Below, in pieces: positions 34,271 through 42,724 of a DNA stretch of 64,000 nt. A program made the translations under genes and the position numbers. A model generated the notes under the pieces. It was not told the origin of the DNA and made no database searches. It worked only from the letters and a program-made list of their open reading frames with translations. Each line of letters begins with the position of its first letter. Position 1 is the first letter of the stretch. The stretch is from Sulfitobacter sp. 20_GPM-1509m (lineage in GTDB: Bacteria; Pseudomonadota; Alphaproteobacteria; Rhodobacterales; Rhodobacteraceae). The stretch covers positions 62,001 to 126,000 of the forward strand of contig NZ_JIBC01000011.1 of NCBI RefSeq assembly GCF_000620505.1, read 5' to 3'.

Positions 34271-35251
34271 CTATGACCACACCGCTAATGGTGAGAATGA
34301 GATAGCCCTTCCTTCTTCCAAATCTTCCATAAACGTCTTCCACCGCTCCCGCCCCATTCTGACAGAGCAGTACCCTGCAGCCATAGCCGAAAAGCCAGTT
34401 AGGACTGTTGTCAGGTCATCGATGAATCCGTCTGCGAGTTTTGAAACTGCCTTGCCATACGCGAGGTAGATTGCATCACGATAGTTTGCTTTTCCCCGAT
34501 ATCTGGAGGCCTCATGCAAGAAGCATATGCTCTTTCTACCAAAGGCATCGTCCCGCAACGCGCGTGCGGCTTTAGTGCGAAAATTGTCTACTCCCAATTC
34601 CTTGAATTCACGCGAATTTCTAACTTGTTGCTCAAGGTTCCATTGCTCCCAAGATGCAGTGCCCGACAAGTACTCTGCGTGACAGCCCCACGCCTGTTCT
34701 GGGGTTCTGGGTACAGATGTGAGTGAGTGACTGCCACGGGATCGAGGCCCGGTTAGATCGCCCTCCACATCAGATTTGACGAGGCTGCCTAGCCGGTCGC
34801 TGAAGGGCGCCATTGCCAACTTTGCTTCGACGATTTGTCGGTCCCACTGGCGGGCCGTTGAAGCGTGGGTCTCTGGAAACGAGCCGTCGGCTGCGGCGAT
34901 CATTGCAGAGGCTGCGCCGTAGACACCATAGTACCATGTCACAATCCCAACACGTGCAACGTCGGCCTTGTTCGGCACTGCGGCCATTCCGCGAAGAGCA
35001 GCGATCTGATGCAGCGAGAAAAGCAATTGTTCGAATACCGAATTCAATTGGCGCTCGCTCAACTCCTTACGTTGAACCCGTCCATAGAATGCTTGGGCCG
35101 TACTGAAATCCAAAGCGCAATCTGAGACCAGTATGGCTTCCGCCCGCATCCAGTTTAGTGTGGATGGGAGTGCAAAAACCGCGTCTGGAATCTCCTCCGG
35201 TGTCTCGGTCAGTGTCCCGTGGGTGCGCATGCGGGTGTATAGTGATGTCAT
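34271..35251 (-). CDS. Unknown 326-aa protein divergent from the Fic operon
   Basis: No family recognised. The protein is soluble and probably mostly helical. The ATG at 35251 is chosen because AAGGAA lies six bases upstream; longer starts at 35257 and 35281 lack a site. It faces away from the Fic-OLD-UvrD operon and shares an AT-rich 120-base region with a pair of direct repeats, suggesting joint control. It could be a regulator, an immunity factor or an independent defence gene. Confidence 0.6.
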   Translation of the reverse strand: MTSLYTRMRTHGTLTETPEEIPDAVFALPSTLNWMRAEAILVSDCALDFSTAQAFYGRVQRKELSERQLNSVFEQLLFSLHQIAALRGMAAVPNKADVARVGIVTWYYGVYGAASAMIAAADGSFPETHASTARQWDRQIVEAKLAMAPFSDRLGSLVKSDVEGDLTGPRSRGSHSLTSVPRTPEQAWGCHAEYLSGTASWEQWNLEQQVRNSREFKELGVDNFRTKAARALRDDAFGRKSICFLHEASRYRGKANYRDAIYLAYGKAVSKLADGFIDDLTTVLTGFSAMAAGYCSVRMGRERWKTFMEDLEEGRAISFSPLAVWS

Positions 35252-35293
35252 TGGCATTTCCTTCCGAGTAACTTTTTTCATGATTTTTCTATT

Positions 35294-35328
35294 TTAGAAA
35301 CATATTTCATGTGTTAGGAACATTTTTC
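35294..35328. promoter_or_regulatory. Two 15-bp direct repeats between divergent genes
   Basis: TTAGAAACATATTTC at 35294-35308 and TTAGGAACATTTTTC at 35314-35328 match at 13 of 15 positions and start exactly 20 bases apart, i.e. on the same face of the helix. They sit in the divergent promoter region and look like a regulator-binding site. Confidence 0.5.
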
Positions 35329-35374
35329 GAGGCACCTTGTCTTTGGTAACGATATTCGCACAGGAGGGACGAAA

Positions 35375-36919
35375 ATCAGAACTCAACCGGCAGAAGTCCA
35401 ATTTTCAGGGACCGTAAACACAATTCACCAACGAAGGTTACCAGAGAACGCTATTCCCGTAGGCTATGGTGCGCTTATTGACGCCTATTCCCTCGCAGTC
35501 CCTATCCCACACCAACTCTCCGCGATCGGAGACCGGCACCGCGTTGTGATTTCGGATGAATGGCGCATCATGACACCGCGCCATGAACCCCAGGCTTCAC
35601 TACGTGGTCATCTGACATTCGCCCTAAAATATGAAGGGCTCGATCTCGCTATCCTCAAACGTTTGTTTGAAGCTGTTGGCGATGAGCCAATCATCGCATG
35701 GGTCAGTGATGAACCCAATGGTAGTTATGCGCGGAGGATTTGGTTCCTCTATGAATGGCTCTTCCAAACGCAGATCCGGCTGGAAGACGCAACTGGCGGA
35801 CGCTACGTCCAAGTGCTGGACGACCGTCTTCAATATGGATCGACCGAGTCAAACTCTTCACGGCATCGGATAAAAAACAATCTGCCCGGGACACCAGACT
35901 TCTGTCCTCTGGTGTTTCGTACGCCGGAGCTTGAAGCTTTCTGCGCGATGGACCTTGCGCGTAGGGCCCAACAGATCGTCGACGAAGTGCCCCGCGATCT
36001 TTTAGCGCGTACAGCCGCATTTTTGCTACTGAAGGACTCTCGATCCAGTTACGCCATTGAAGGCGAACGCCCCCCCCAAGATCGTATTCAACGTTGGGGC
36101 CGCGCCATTGGCGAGGCAGGCCGACAGGCCCTTGATCAAGACGAACTGCTCCGCCTCCAACAGATTGTCATTGGGGATGACCGTTTCATAAAATTGGGCT
36201 TTCGACAGGAAGGCGGCTTTGTTGGATCGCATGATCGCGAAAGCCAGATGCCTCTCCCGGATCACATAAGCGCCAGGCATGAAGATTTGGACGACTTGAT
36301 TGCCGGCATGGTCGCGTTTGACCGCACGAGTGGGCAGACCCTCGATCCAGTGATTGCCTCTGCTGTGCTCGCGTTTGGCTTTGTCTACATTCATCCGTTT
36401 GAGGACGGGAACGGGCGTCTGCACCGATACATCTTCCACCATGTTTTGGCCGAGCGCGGGTTCAATCCGCCAGGTGTCGTATTCCCGATCTCATCAGCAA
36501 TCCTTGAACGGATAGATGACTATCGTGCTGTTCTCGAAAGTTATTCAGCACGGCTACTGCCGTTCATCGAATGGAACCCAACTGAAAAATTCAATGTCGA
36601 AGTCACAAATGAGACAGGCGATTTTTACCGCTTCTTTGATGCCACACCACACGCTGCGTTTCTCTACAGCTGCGTCCAAAAAACGATCGAAGTTGACCTC
36701 CCCTATGAAACAGAATTCCTCCGTCGCTACGACCAGTTCCGCGCAGCGATAGACGACATGTTCGACATGCCCACGCGCACCGTCGATCTTTTGTTCCGTT
36801 TTTTGCAGCAGAATAATGGCCAGCTCTCTGCGAGAGCACGTGGCAAGGAATTTGCAGCCCTTACTGATCACGAAGTCGAACGGGTCGAGAACATTTATCG
36901 CAATTTCAATGCTTCCTGA
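35375..36919 (+). CDS. Fic-family AMPylase-type protein
   Basis: About 514 aa if started at the ATC codon at 35375, which has a perfect AGGAGG seven bases upstream. Coding-like sequence (NAIPVGYGALIDAYSLAVPI) runs from there with no ATG, GTG or TTG until GTG 35546, so either a non-standard start or a mutated ATG is implied. The Fic core motif HPFEDGNGRLHR is near residue 339 of the long form. An inhibitory-helix motif S-x-x-x-E-G (SSYAIEGE) lies about 115 residues before it, marking a class II, self-inhibited Fic protein. Fic enzymes usually transfer AMP to target proteins. It is the first gene of an operon with an OLD nuclease and a UvrD helicase, separated from the former by eight bases. 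Confidence 0.85.
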   Translation: MRTQPAEVQFSGTVNTIHQRRLPENAIPVGYGALIDAYSLAVPIPHQLSAIGDRHRVVISDEWRIMTPRHEPQASLRGHLTFALKYEGLDLAILKRLFEAVGDEPIIAWVSDEPNGSYARRIWFLYEWLFQTQIRLEDATGGRYVQVLDDRLQYGSTESNSSRHRIKNNLPGTPDFCPLVFRTPELEAFCAMDLARRAQQIVDEVPRDLLARTAAFLLLKDSRSSYAIEGERPPQDRIQRWGRAIGEAGRQALDQDELLRLQQIVIGDDRFIKLGFRQEGGFVGSHDRESQMPLPDHISARHEDLDDLIAGMVAFDRTSGQTLDPVIASAVLAFGFVYIHPFEDGNGRLHRYIFHHVLAERGFNPPGVVFPISSAILERIDDYRAVLESYSARLLPFIEWNPTEKFNVEVTNETGDFYRFFDATPHAAFLYSCVQKTIEVDLPYETEFLRRYDQFRAAIDDMFDMPTRTVDLLFRFLQQNNGQLSARARGKEFAALTDHEVERVENIYRNFNAS

Positions 36920-36927
36920 GGTCACTT

Positions 36928-38976
36928 ATGTATTTGTCAAAACTAACCATCAGCGGATTCCGACAATTTGGACAAGGCGACGCAGCTGCTGAATTGACCT
37001 TCCAGCCAGGGGTGACAGCGCTGATTGGCAAGAACGATAGTGGCAAAACAGCGATCATTGATGCTATTCGCTATGCATTGCTGAGCCGTGATCAAATGTA
37101 TTTCAAGGTGCAACCGGAAGACTTTCACGTCGATGCGGCCGGCAGCAGTGTCGACGATATCAGGATCACGTGCGATTTATCGGATCTCGGAACCGGTGAT
37201 CAGGCAACCTTTGCGGAACATCTTACTTACTTGGACGGGAAGGTTTCGCTATTGGTGAATCTTCATGCCAGACGTCTTGCCACAGAGGGGTCTGCACGCA
37301 GATGGGTAGAAGTCAATGTCCGGTCGGGGTTGGATGGTGTGGGCCCTGCACTTGAGATGACTGTTCGCGAATTGCTTGCCTCAGCATATCTCAAACCGTT
37401 GCGGGACGCCGAGCGTGAACTCTCGTCTGGTCGCGGATCCAGACTGTCACAAATCCTCTACCACGTGGATGGAATCAAAGAGGGTGCTTCGTTTGATCCC
37501 GAAAACCCACCTGCGACACCGGCGGCAACAACTGGGTTAAGCCTGCTCGGTCTTTCAGAATACTTTGGACACAACGTGAAATCTCACAAGGGTGTTGTGG
37601 ATGCGCAAAGCGCTATCAACTCCAATTACCTGAAGTCGTTACTTCTGGCTGGTGACAAAATGACCGGCAAGATCGATTTAACAGAAGGTGGAAACAAAGA
37701 TGCTCGGCTTCGCCAAATTCTTGAGCGGTTAGAACTTGGCCTCATGGATGCCAGCGGCACTCAACCCCGAGGCAGGTTTGGCCTTGGGTCCAACAATATT
37801 CTCTACATGGCTTGCGAATTGCTGCTTCTTGGACGCGAACCAGAAGGGTTGCCACTGTTATTGGTCGAAGAGCCAGAGGCACATCTCCACCCTCAACGGC
37901 AACTTCGGCTTATGCAGTTTCTCAAGACCGCTGCTGAGGGAAGGGTGCAGGATGAAGAAGGTCGTAAAGTCCAGGTCATCTTATCAACGCACAGCCCGAA
38001 TTTGGCCTCGGGACTTCCTGTAGCAAACACCGTTCTCTTGGACGGAGAGAATGCGCACCCTCTGTCGCACGACCACACTTGCCTTTCCTCAAATGACTAT
38101 TCGTTTTTGGAACGATTTCTCGACGCGACGAAAGCAAACCTCTTCTTTGCGCATGGGGTTTTGATTGTGGAGGGTGATGGTGAAGCCTTGGTCCTGCCCG
38201 CCATAGCGCGAGCGATTGGTCTCGATCTTAGTACGCATGGCGTTTCAATCGTCAATGTAAAGGGCACGGGGCTTCGCCGTTTCAGCAAGGTTTTTCAAAA
38301 GTCCGATGAAGCCAAGACCTGGATATCAATTCCTGTGGCTTGCATCGCAGACATGGATGTCATGCCAGACGCTGCGCCCGAGATACTTGGCCTCGTCACC
38401 GGCGATGATGATCCAAAGTGGACTAATCCGAAGCGGCGGTGGAAAGCGAACAAGCACTTTGGGCCAGATGCTTCCGCCATTGAAGCAGGTTTGAAAGAAC
38501 GTTCTGAAGGTCTCTGCAAGGATGACGCACAAAACGTACGAACGTTCGTCAGCAGTCACTGGACCTTGGAATATGATCTTGCCCGCAATGGAATCGCCTC
38601 AATGGTATTCAATGCTGCAATGCTCGCCAAAGCTCACGACAAAATTTGCGATGGGACCGCGACACAAGATGATATTCTTGCAGAAGCGGGGGAGGCTTTC
38701 GAAAAATTGTTCGCCGATTGTGGCAAAGACGATGAACTCACGGCAATCCATATCTACCAACTCTTCACTTCGAAAAAGGCATCCAAGGCGATCGCGGCAC
38801 AATACTTGGCTGCCGCTATCGACATTGAGGCGGCAAGTGAAGGATTTGACTCTGCAGCATTTGAGGCATGCCTTCCGACTTATCTTGTAGATGCGATCAA
38901 ACACGCCTGTGACAAAGGATCGGCGCCAGTCCTTGCTGATGAAGCTCAGCCAGGTGTCGTTGCGGCTGAGCAATGA
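36928..38976 (+). CDS. OLD-family ATPase-TOPRIM nuclease (GajA-like)
   Basis: 682-aa protein with an N-terminal ABC-type ATPase and a C-terminal TOPRIM nuclease domain. Walker A is LIGKNDSGKTAIID (about residue 32), Walker B and D-loop LLLVEEPEAHLHPQRQ (about 312), then LSTHSPNLAS. TOPRIM motifs are VEGDGEALVLPAIA (about 413) and ADMD (about 473). With a UvrD-like helicase overlapping by four bases this is the GajA-GajB gene order of Gabija defence. It is longer than the classic GajA (about 580 aa), mostly in the C-terminal extension. The Fic gene immediately upstream is not part of standard Gabija. Confidence 0.88.
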   Translation: MYLSKLTISGFRQFGQGDAAAELTFQPGVTALIGKNDSGKTAIIDAIRYALLSRDQMYFKVQPEDFHVDAAGSSVDDIRITCDLSDLGTGDQATFAEHLTYLDGKVSLLVNLHARRLATEGSARRWVEVNVRSGLDGVGPALEMTVRELLASAYLKPLRDAERELSSGRGSRLSQILYHVDGIKEGASFDPENPPATPAATTGLSLLGLSEYFGHNVKSHKGVVDAQSAINSNYLKSLLLAGDKMTGKIDLTEGGNKDARLRQILERLELGLMDASGTQPRGRFGLGSNNILYMACELLLLGREPEGLPLLLVEEPEAHLHPQRQLRLMQFLKTAAEGRVQDEEGRKVQVILSTHSPNLASGLPVANTVLLDGENAHPLSHDHTCLSSNDYSFLERFLDATKANLFFAHGVLIVEGDGEALVLPAIARAIGLDLSTHGVSIVNVKGTGLRRFSKVFQKSDEAKTWISIPVACIADMDVMPDAAPEILGLVTGDDDPKWTNPKRRWKANKHFGPDASAIEAGLKERSEGLCKDDAQNVRTFVSSHWTLEYDLARNGIASMVFNAAMLAKAHDKICDGTATQDDILAEAGEAFEKLFADCGKDDELTAIHIYQLFTSKKASKAIAAQYLAAAIDIEAASEGFDSAAFEACLPTYLVDAIKHACDKGSAPVLADEAQPGVVAAEQ

Positions 38977-41003
38977 CAGATCATCCGACCATACCGGAAG
39001 TGACCGACGAGGACATTGCCTGGATTGCCGACACGATGGGTTTGGACGACCTGGATGGGGACCGGCGAGCCTTCCTCAAAAGAACTGGTACGTTCGATGT
39101 GTCGGCTTGCCCAGGTAGCGGAAAAACCACACTGGTTGTGGCGAAACTCGCAATTTTAGCAAGGAAATGGCGTCACCCCACGTCAGGCATATGCGTACTT
39201 TCACACACGAATGTCGCCCGTGAAGAGATTCAGAACCGATTGGGTCACACACCAGTGGGGCACCGCCTGCTTCACTATCCGCATTTCATCGACACGATAC
39301 ATGCCTTTGCCAATCGCTTTCTGGCTTTGCCGTATCTGCGCTCGAACGGCTTCCCATCACCGCTCGTTGATGATGACGTTGCAAAAGCGTTCCGCTGGAA
39401 TGTGTTGCAAGGTCAAGAGCGCTGGAACTTCGAAAACTGGTTGAATAACAGACACACCAGCATAGATGACATCACCTTCCTCGATAGCGACTTATCGGTG
39501 GCGTTGACTTCAAGAGATTTTCCCGCTGGACCTCATACTGCAACTTATCAAAGGGCAAAGCGGATTATCGTAGAGTCGGCAACCGCGGGTCACTTCCGAT
39601 ATGAAGAAATGTTTGTTTGGGCGGAGTGCCTTCTGGAGCAGTTTCCGGAAATTTCGGTAAGCTTATCTCGCCGGTTTCCACTGGTTCTGATGGACGAGAT
39701 GCAGGACACGTCGCAACGGCAGGCAGCACTTCTTGCGTCGATTTTCGACCGCACAAACGGACCCTGTTTTGTACAAAGAGTGGGAGACCCAAATCAGGAG
39801 ATATTCAAGAGCGGGCAGGAGCAGAACATTGCCGATCCATTTCCTGATGTTGGCGAAGGTCGCACTATGTCGATCGGAAGTAGCCGGCGGTTTGGTGCCC
39901 CTGTCGCCGACCTCGCAAATCCACTTGCCATCGTTCCGATAGACGACGGCGGACTGCAGGGAAGTGGTCCGCAGCGCGCAGCCGCATTCTCTGATCACAA
40001 TCGCAACCTCATCATTGTCTTCCCCGATAACAATACAGATGGTGTTCTAGACGCGTTTGGAACGCACCTCCTCGAAACTTTCGACGATGAAACAATTGCG
40101 ATCGGAGATTGCGTTGCGGTTGGCGGGGTTCATCGGCCGGCACCAGAGGCGATCGCCGCAGGGCATGCAAAGTTTCCAAGGTCTGTGGAACACTATTGGG
40201 GCGGGTATAGCCCCGAGGTATTAAAGTCAGACCGGCATCCCAAAACACTTGTCGGTTACGTTCATCATGCTCAGATCATGATGCGAATGTCCGGAGATAC
40301 CGCCGGGGGGATCGCGCATTTTGCGACAGGCCTTAAGCGACTCGCTCGACAAATCGGTAAGCCAGAAAGCACGCTGGAGCGAACGCGTAAGCACATGGCC
40401 ATTCGAGGCGTGCTTGCACCTATCCCTGACGCACTGGCGCGATATGATCAGTTCGTCAATACTTTCCTCATTGCGATGACGCCGGTGACTGAGGAAGTAT
40501 GGCCGGGTTACGCGCAGCAATTTCGCGAGCTAGCTGGACAACTATGCCAAGGCGATATCAACCTTGACGCTGGTGCTGGTTTTTTGGCTTGGGAGGACCC
40601 GCAAGCCGACCTGCCTGAACCAGGAGTTGCGCAGGCGCATACCGACAACGTCGTCAATGTGAGTTTGGGTGACCGGGAAGTGTCTATCCGCCTTGGTTCG
40701 ATTCATCAGGCTAAGGGGCAGACACACTTTGCGACGCTGCTATTGAGCACTTTCCAAAACCACCATTCATCGGAGAAGATCGTTCGCTGGCTCACGGGAG
40801 AAAAATTAGCCGGAATCGGCGAAGGTGTTCAGAACGTCTCGCGACTAAAACAATCCTATGTTGCGATCACACGACCAACGCATCTCGTGGCGATAGCTTT
40901 GCGCGATTCAGCAATAGCGGCAAATAGAGCTCAGGCATTGGAGCAGCTTCAAGCGCGGGGATGGGAGATCAGGGACCTTTTGTTGATTGTCGCTGAGAAC
41001 TGA
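38973..41003 (+). CDS. UvrD/Rep-type helicase (GajB-like)
   Basis: 676-aa superfamily I helicase. Walker A is CPGSGKTTLVVAKLA (about residue 45), motif Ia includes VLSHTNVAREEI, motif II is VLMDEMQDTS (about 239), and late motifs include IHQAKGQTHFATLL and QSYVAITRPTHL. It overlaps the OLD nuclease gene (ATGA). In Gabija the GajB helicase activates after sensing DNA ends or depleted nucleotides and works with GajA. It is longer than classic GajB (about 490 aa). Its TGA stop is formed by the first bases of an IS-like inverted repeat. Confidence 0.87.
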   Translation: MTDHPTIPEVTDEDIAWIADTMGLDDLDGDRRAFLKRTGTFDVSACPGSGKTTLVVAKLAILARKWRHPTSGICVLSHTNVAREEIQNRLGHTPVGHRLLHYPHFIDTIHAFANRFLALPYLRSNGFPSPLVDDDVAKAFRWNVLQGQERWNFENWLNNRHTSIDDITFLDSDLSVALTSRDFPAGPHTATYQRAKRIIVESATAGHFRYEEMFVWAECLLEQFPEISVSLSRRFPLVLMDEMQDTSQRQAALLASIFDRTNGPCFVQRVGDPNQEIFKSGQEQNIADPFPDVGEGRTMSIGSSRRFGAPVADLANPLAIVPIDDGGLQGSGPQRAAAFSDHNRNLIIVFPDNNTDGVLDAFGTHLLETFDDETIAIGDCVAVGGVHRPAPEAIAAGHAKFPRSVEHYWGGYSPEVLKSDRHPKTLVGYVHHAQIMMRMSGDTAGGIAHFATGLKRLARQIGKPESTLERTRKHMAIRGVLAPIPDALARYDQFVNTFLIAMTPVTEEVWPGYAQQFRELAGQLCQGDINLDAGAGFLAWEDPQADLPEPGVAQAHTDNVVNVSLGDREVSIRLGSIHQAKGQTHFATLLLSTFQNHHSSEKIVRWLTGEKLAGIGEGVQNVSRLKQSYVAITRPTHLVAIALRDSAIAANRAQALEQLQARGWEIRDLLLIVAEN

Positions 41004-41090
41004 CCCGCCGGGGGTGCGGACAAAAACTTGGACTGTTTTCACGGCATATGGCCGAGGCTTTTACGGTATTCGATCGGGCTTCTGCCACCA
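41001..41090 (-). mobile_element. Remnant of an IS3-like element end
   Basis: The + strand from 41001 (TGACCCGCCGGGGGTGCGGA, then CAAAAACTTGGAC) looks like the terminal inverted repeat of an IS3-family element. On the minus strand the sequence just inside encodes GGRSPIEYRKSLGHMP, which resembles the C-terminus of an IS transposase. The remainder of the element is missing. Confidence 0.45.
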
Positions 41091-41422
41091 AGATCCGCAG
41101 CCGCCTTGATCGCGTCCGCAAACTGCGTCTTCGTGCGGAACATCCACCCGCCAGAAACCTGCACCAGTTCGTAGGGACGACCCGTCAACTCGGCTTGGAT
41201 ATCGTCAATCAGCATGTCGACCGAGGCCTCCTGCCCTAACACGCGCGCTAGGTCATCGCGACCCACGGGCGACGCACTGGCAAAGAGCACCGCTTCGATC
41301 CGCCCCATCCATTCGCGCCAGCGTAGATCTTGCGGCAAGTCTTCGAGCTCGCGGTCAAAGACACAATCGCGTCCCGAGCCCTCATTTTCTTTCGCTGTTT
41401 TACCTTTGGCCGCGCCGGTCAT
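41039..41422 (-). CDS. scpB: ScpB-like protein, C-terminally truncated
   Basis: 127-aa protein matching the first winged-helix domain of ScpB, a partner of SMC-ScpA in DNA condensation (EWMGRIEAVLFASASPVGRDD; VQVSGGWMFRTKTQFADAI). A full ScpB has a second winged helix and about 190-240 residues. Here the sequence switches after about residue 111 to a tail resembling a transposase end, so the second domain has been lost. It overlaps the DUF1403 gene by four bases; scpB-like and DUF1403 genes are often neighbours on alphaproteobacterial plasmids. Possibly non-functional. Confidence 0.65.
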   Translation of the reverse strand: MTGAAKGKTAKENEGSGRDCVFDRELEDLPQDLRWREWMGRIEAVLFASASPVGRDDLARVLGQEASVDMLIDDIQAELTGRPYELVQVSGGWMFRTKTQFADAIKAAADLGGRSPIEYRKSLGHMP

Positions 41423-42411
41423 GGCGCGATACCATACAGCCGAAACGTCGGTCGACCGGTCAGCTCACGCGCCACTCCCAATTCGACCAACCGATCACAA
41501 AGCCGCCGCGCCGCGCGATCTGTCATCGGAATAGTCGTCCCTTGGATCATCGGCGACAGCGCGGTCGAAGGTGCCACGGCATCCTCAGACAAAAACAGCG
41601 CAACGGCCGCATCGGATCCCTTGGCCCGCAGCTTCGGCGCGACTGCCTGAAGCGCGGCAGCGCGTTGAGCAAGGTCACATGAGCGGTGGACCGCATCTTC
41701 GATGGACTGCAGGATGCGCAGCTGAACCGCGAGTTCCGGCTCGTCCTCGTCCAGATCTCGTAGTATGGCCTTAGTAAGACAATGCGCCGAGACGGGCAAA
41801 ACGACCGGCCAGTTCAAGACTCGCGCCAGCACCACATCAGAGAACAGACAAGCAACCCGCTCCGCCCGGTCGTCCACCTCCAGCACCGAACGCATCACCG
41901 AAACGCACCCGACCAGCGGCCCATGGGTTTGACAGCGGGAAGCGGCCGATCGAAGCCAACCATCGACTTCCGTTTCAAGGTCCAATCCAACAAATGCCTT
42001 GAGCGCCGCATTCCAATCGCGCCCAGTTATGCGCAGCCGCGCCGCGTCGCGCCAGAAGGCCAAGAGATCTCCATCCGGACCACGTGCCTCACCCGCTGGC
42101 GTCAGATGAAAAGCGTCGCGGATATCGACCTCTCGCGCCATCCGCCCCTCTAGCTTTGAGGTTGCCGACGCGGCAGTCAGCGCCAATCGGTTGGCAAGCA
42201 ATTTCACTGGCACGCCTCCGGATGGATCGCTGACCAGCTGATCGAGGATCGTAAGGGCCACACCAGACCGAAATGCCACAGTTTCAAGGGTTTCTGCACG
42301 CCCTGAGGTGACCCAGGCAGGAAGCTTCGGTAGGCTGATCAAGTCGTTTGAGACAGTGGCAGGCTGAAAGGTCATGCTAGAACGATACCTCAGCACGGCG
42401 CTTATATCCAC
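41419..42411 (-). CDS. DUF1403 family protein
   Basis: About 330-aa helical protein of the DUF1403 family, found mainly on plasmids and islands of Rhizobiales and Rhodobacterales next to scpB-like genes. Typical segments are AFRSGVALTILDQLV near the N-terminus, TSKLEGRMAREVDIRDAFHL and the Arg-rich C-terminal TDRAARRLCDRLVELG. GTG at 42411 has AGGTGA seven bases upstream; ATG at 42375 is the alternative. Function unknown; association with ScpB suggests a DNA-maintenance role. Confidence 0.78.
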   Translation of the reverse strand: MDISAVLRYRSSMTFQPATVSNDLISLPKLPAWVTSGRAETLETVAFRSGVALTILDQLVSDPSGGVPVKLLANRLALTAASATSKLEGRMAREVDIRDAFHLTPAGEARGPDGDLLAFWRDAARLRITGRDWNAALKAFVGLDLETEVDGWLRSAASRCQTHGPLVGCVSVMRSVLEVDDRAERVACLFSDVVLARVLNWPVVLPVSAHCLTKAILRDLDEDEPELAVQLRILQSIEDAVHRSCDLAQRAAALQAVAPKLRAKGSDAAVALFLSEDAVAPSTALSPMIQGTTIPMTDRAARRLCDRLVELGVARELTGRPTFRLYGIAP

Positions 42412-42453
42412 AAAATATCACCTAAACCGCCCCACTCTGTCAGTCTTTTCTAT

Positions 42454-42478
42454 GTCCAATAAGTTTGCATTATCGGAC
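42454..42478. promoter_or_regulatory. Imperfect inverted repeat upstream of DUF1403
   Basis: GTCCAATAA (42454-42462) and TTATCGGAC (42470-42478) form 9-base arms with one mismatch and a 7-base centre, 43 bases from the DUF1403 start. A regulator-binding site is likely. The remaining 42479-42724 holds no gene that can be supported. Confidence 0.45.
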
Positions 42479-42724
42479 TGATTGCTTATGCTTTGCACCA
42501 GTTCGGATGTCGTTTTGATTTCATGGGTGGATTCAGCCGAAATCGCCTCTCTCGTCGAGGAAGCTTCCATTTACCCAGTGTACTGGGCTCTTGTTCAAAC
42601 TCTGGACTCAATGGCAGCGTAAGAAAATTTTGAACAAGACTAACATACTCCGGATGAATGCAGCATCGACAACCCGTAGCCGACTTTTAAGCCCGTTCGA
42701 TCAGCAAAGTTCTGGAATCCATCA

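Noticed and set aside
36928-41003. PARIS or retron-type OLD system
   Set aside because: There is no AriB partner, reverse transcriptase or msr/msd sequence; the UvrD-like helicase overlap fits Gabija.
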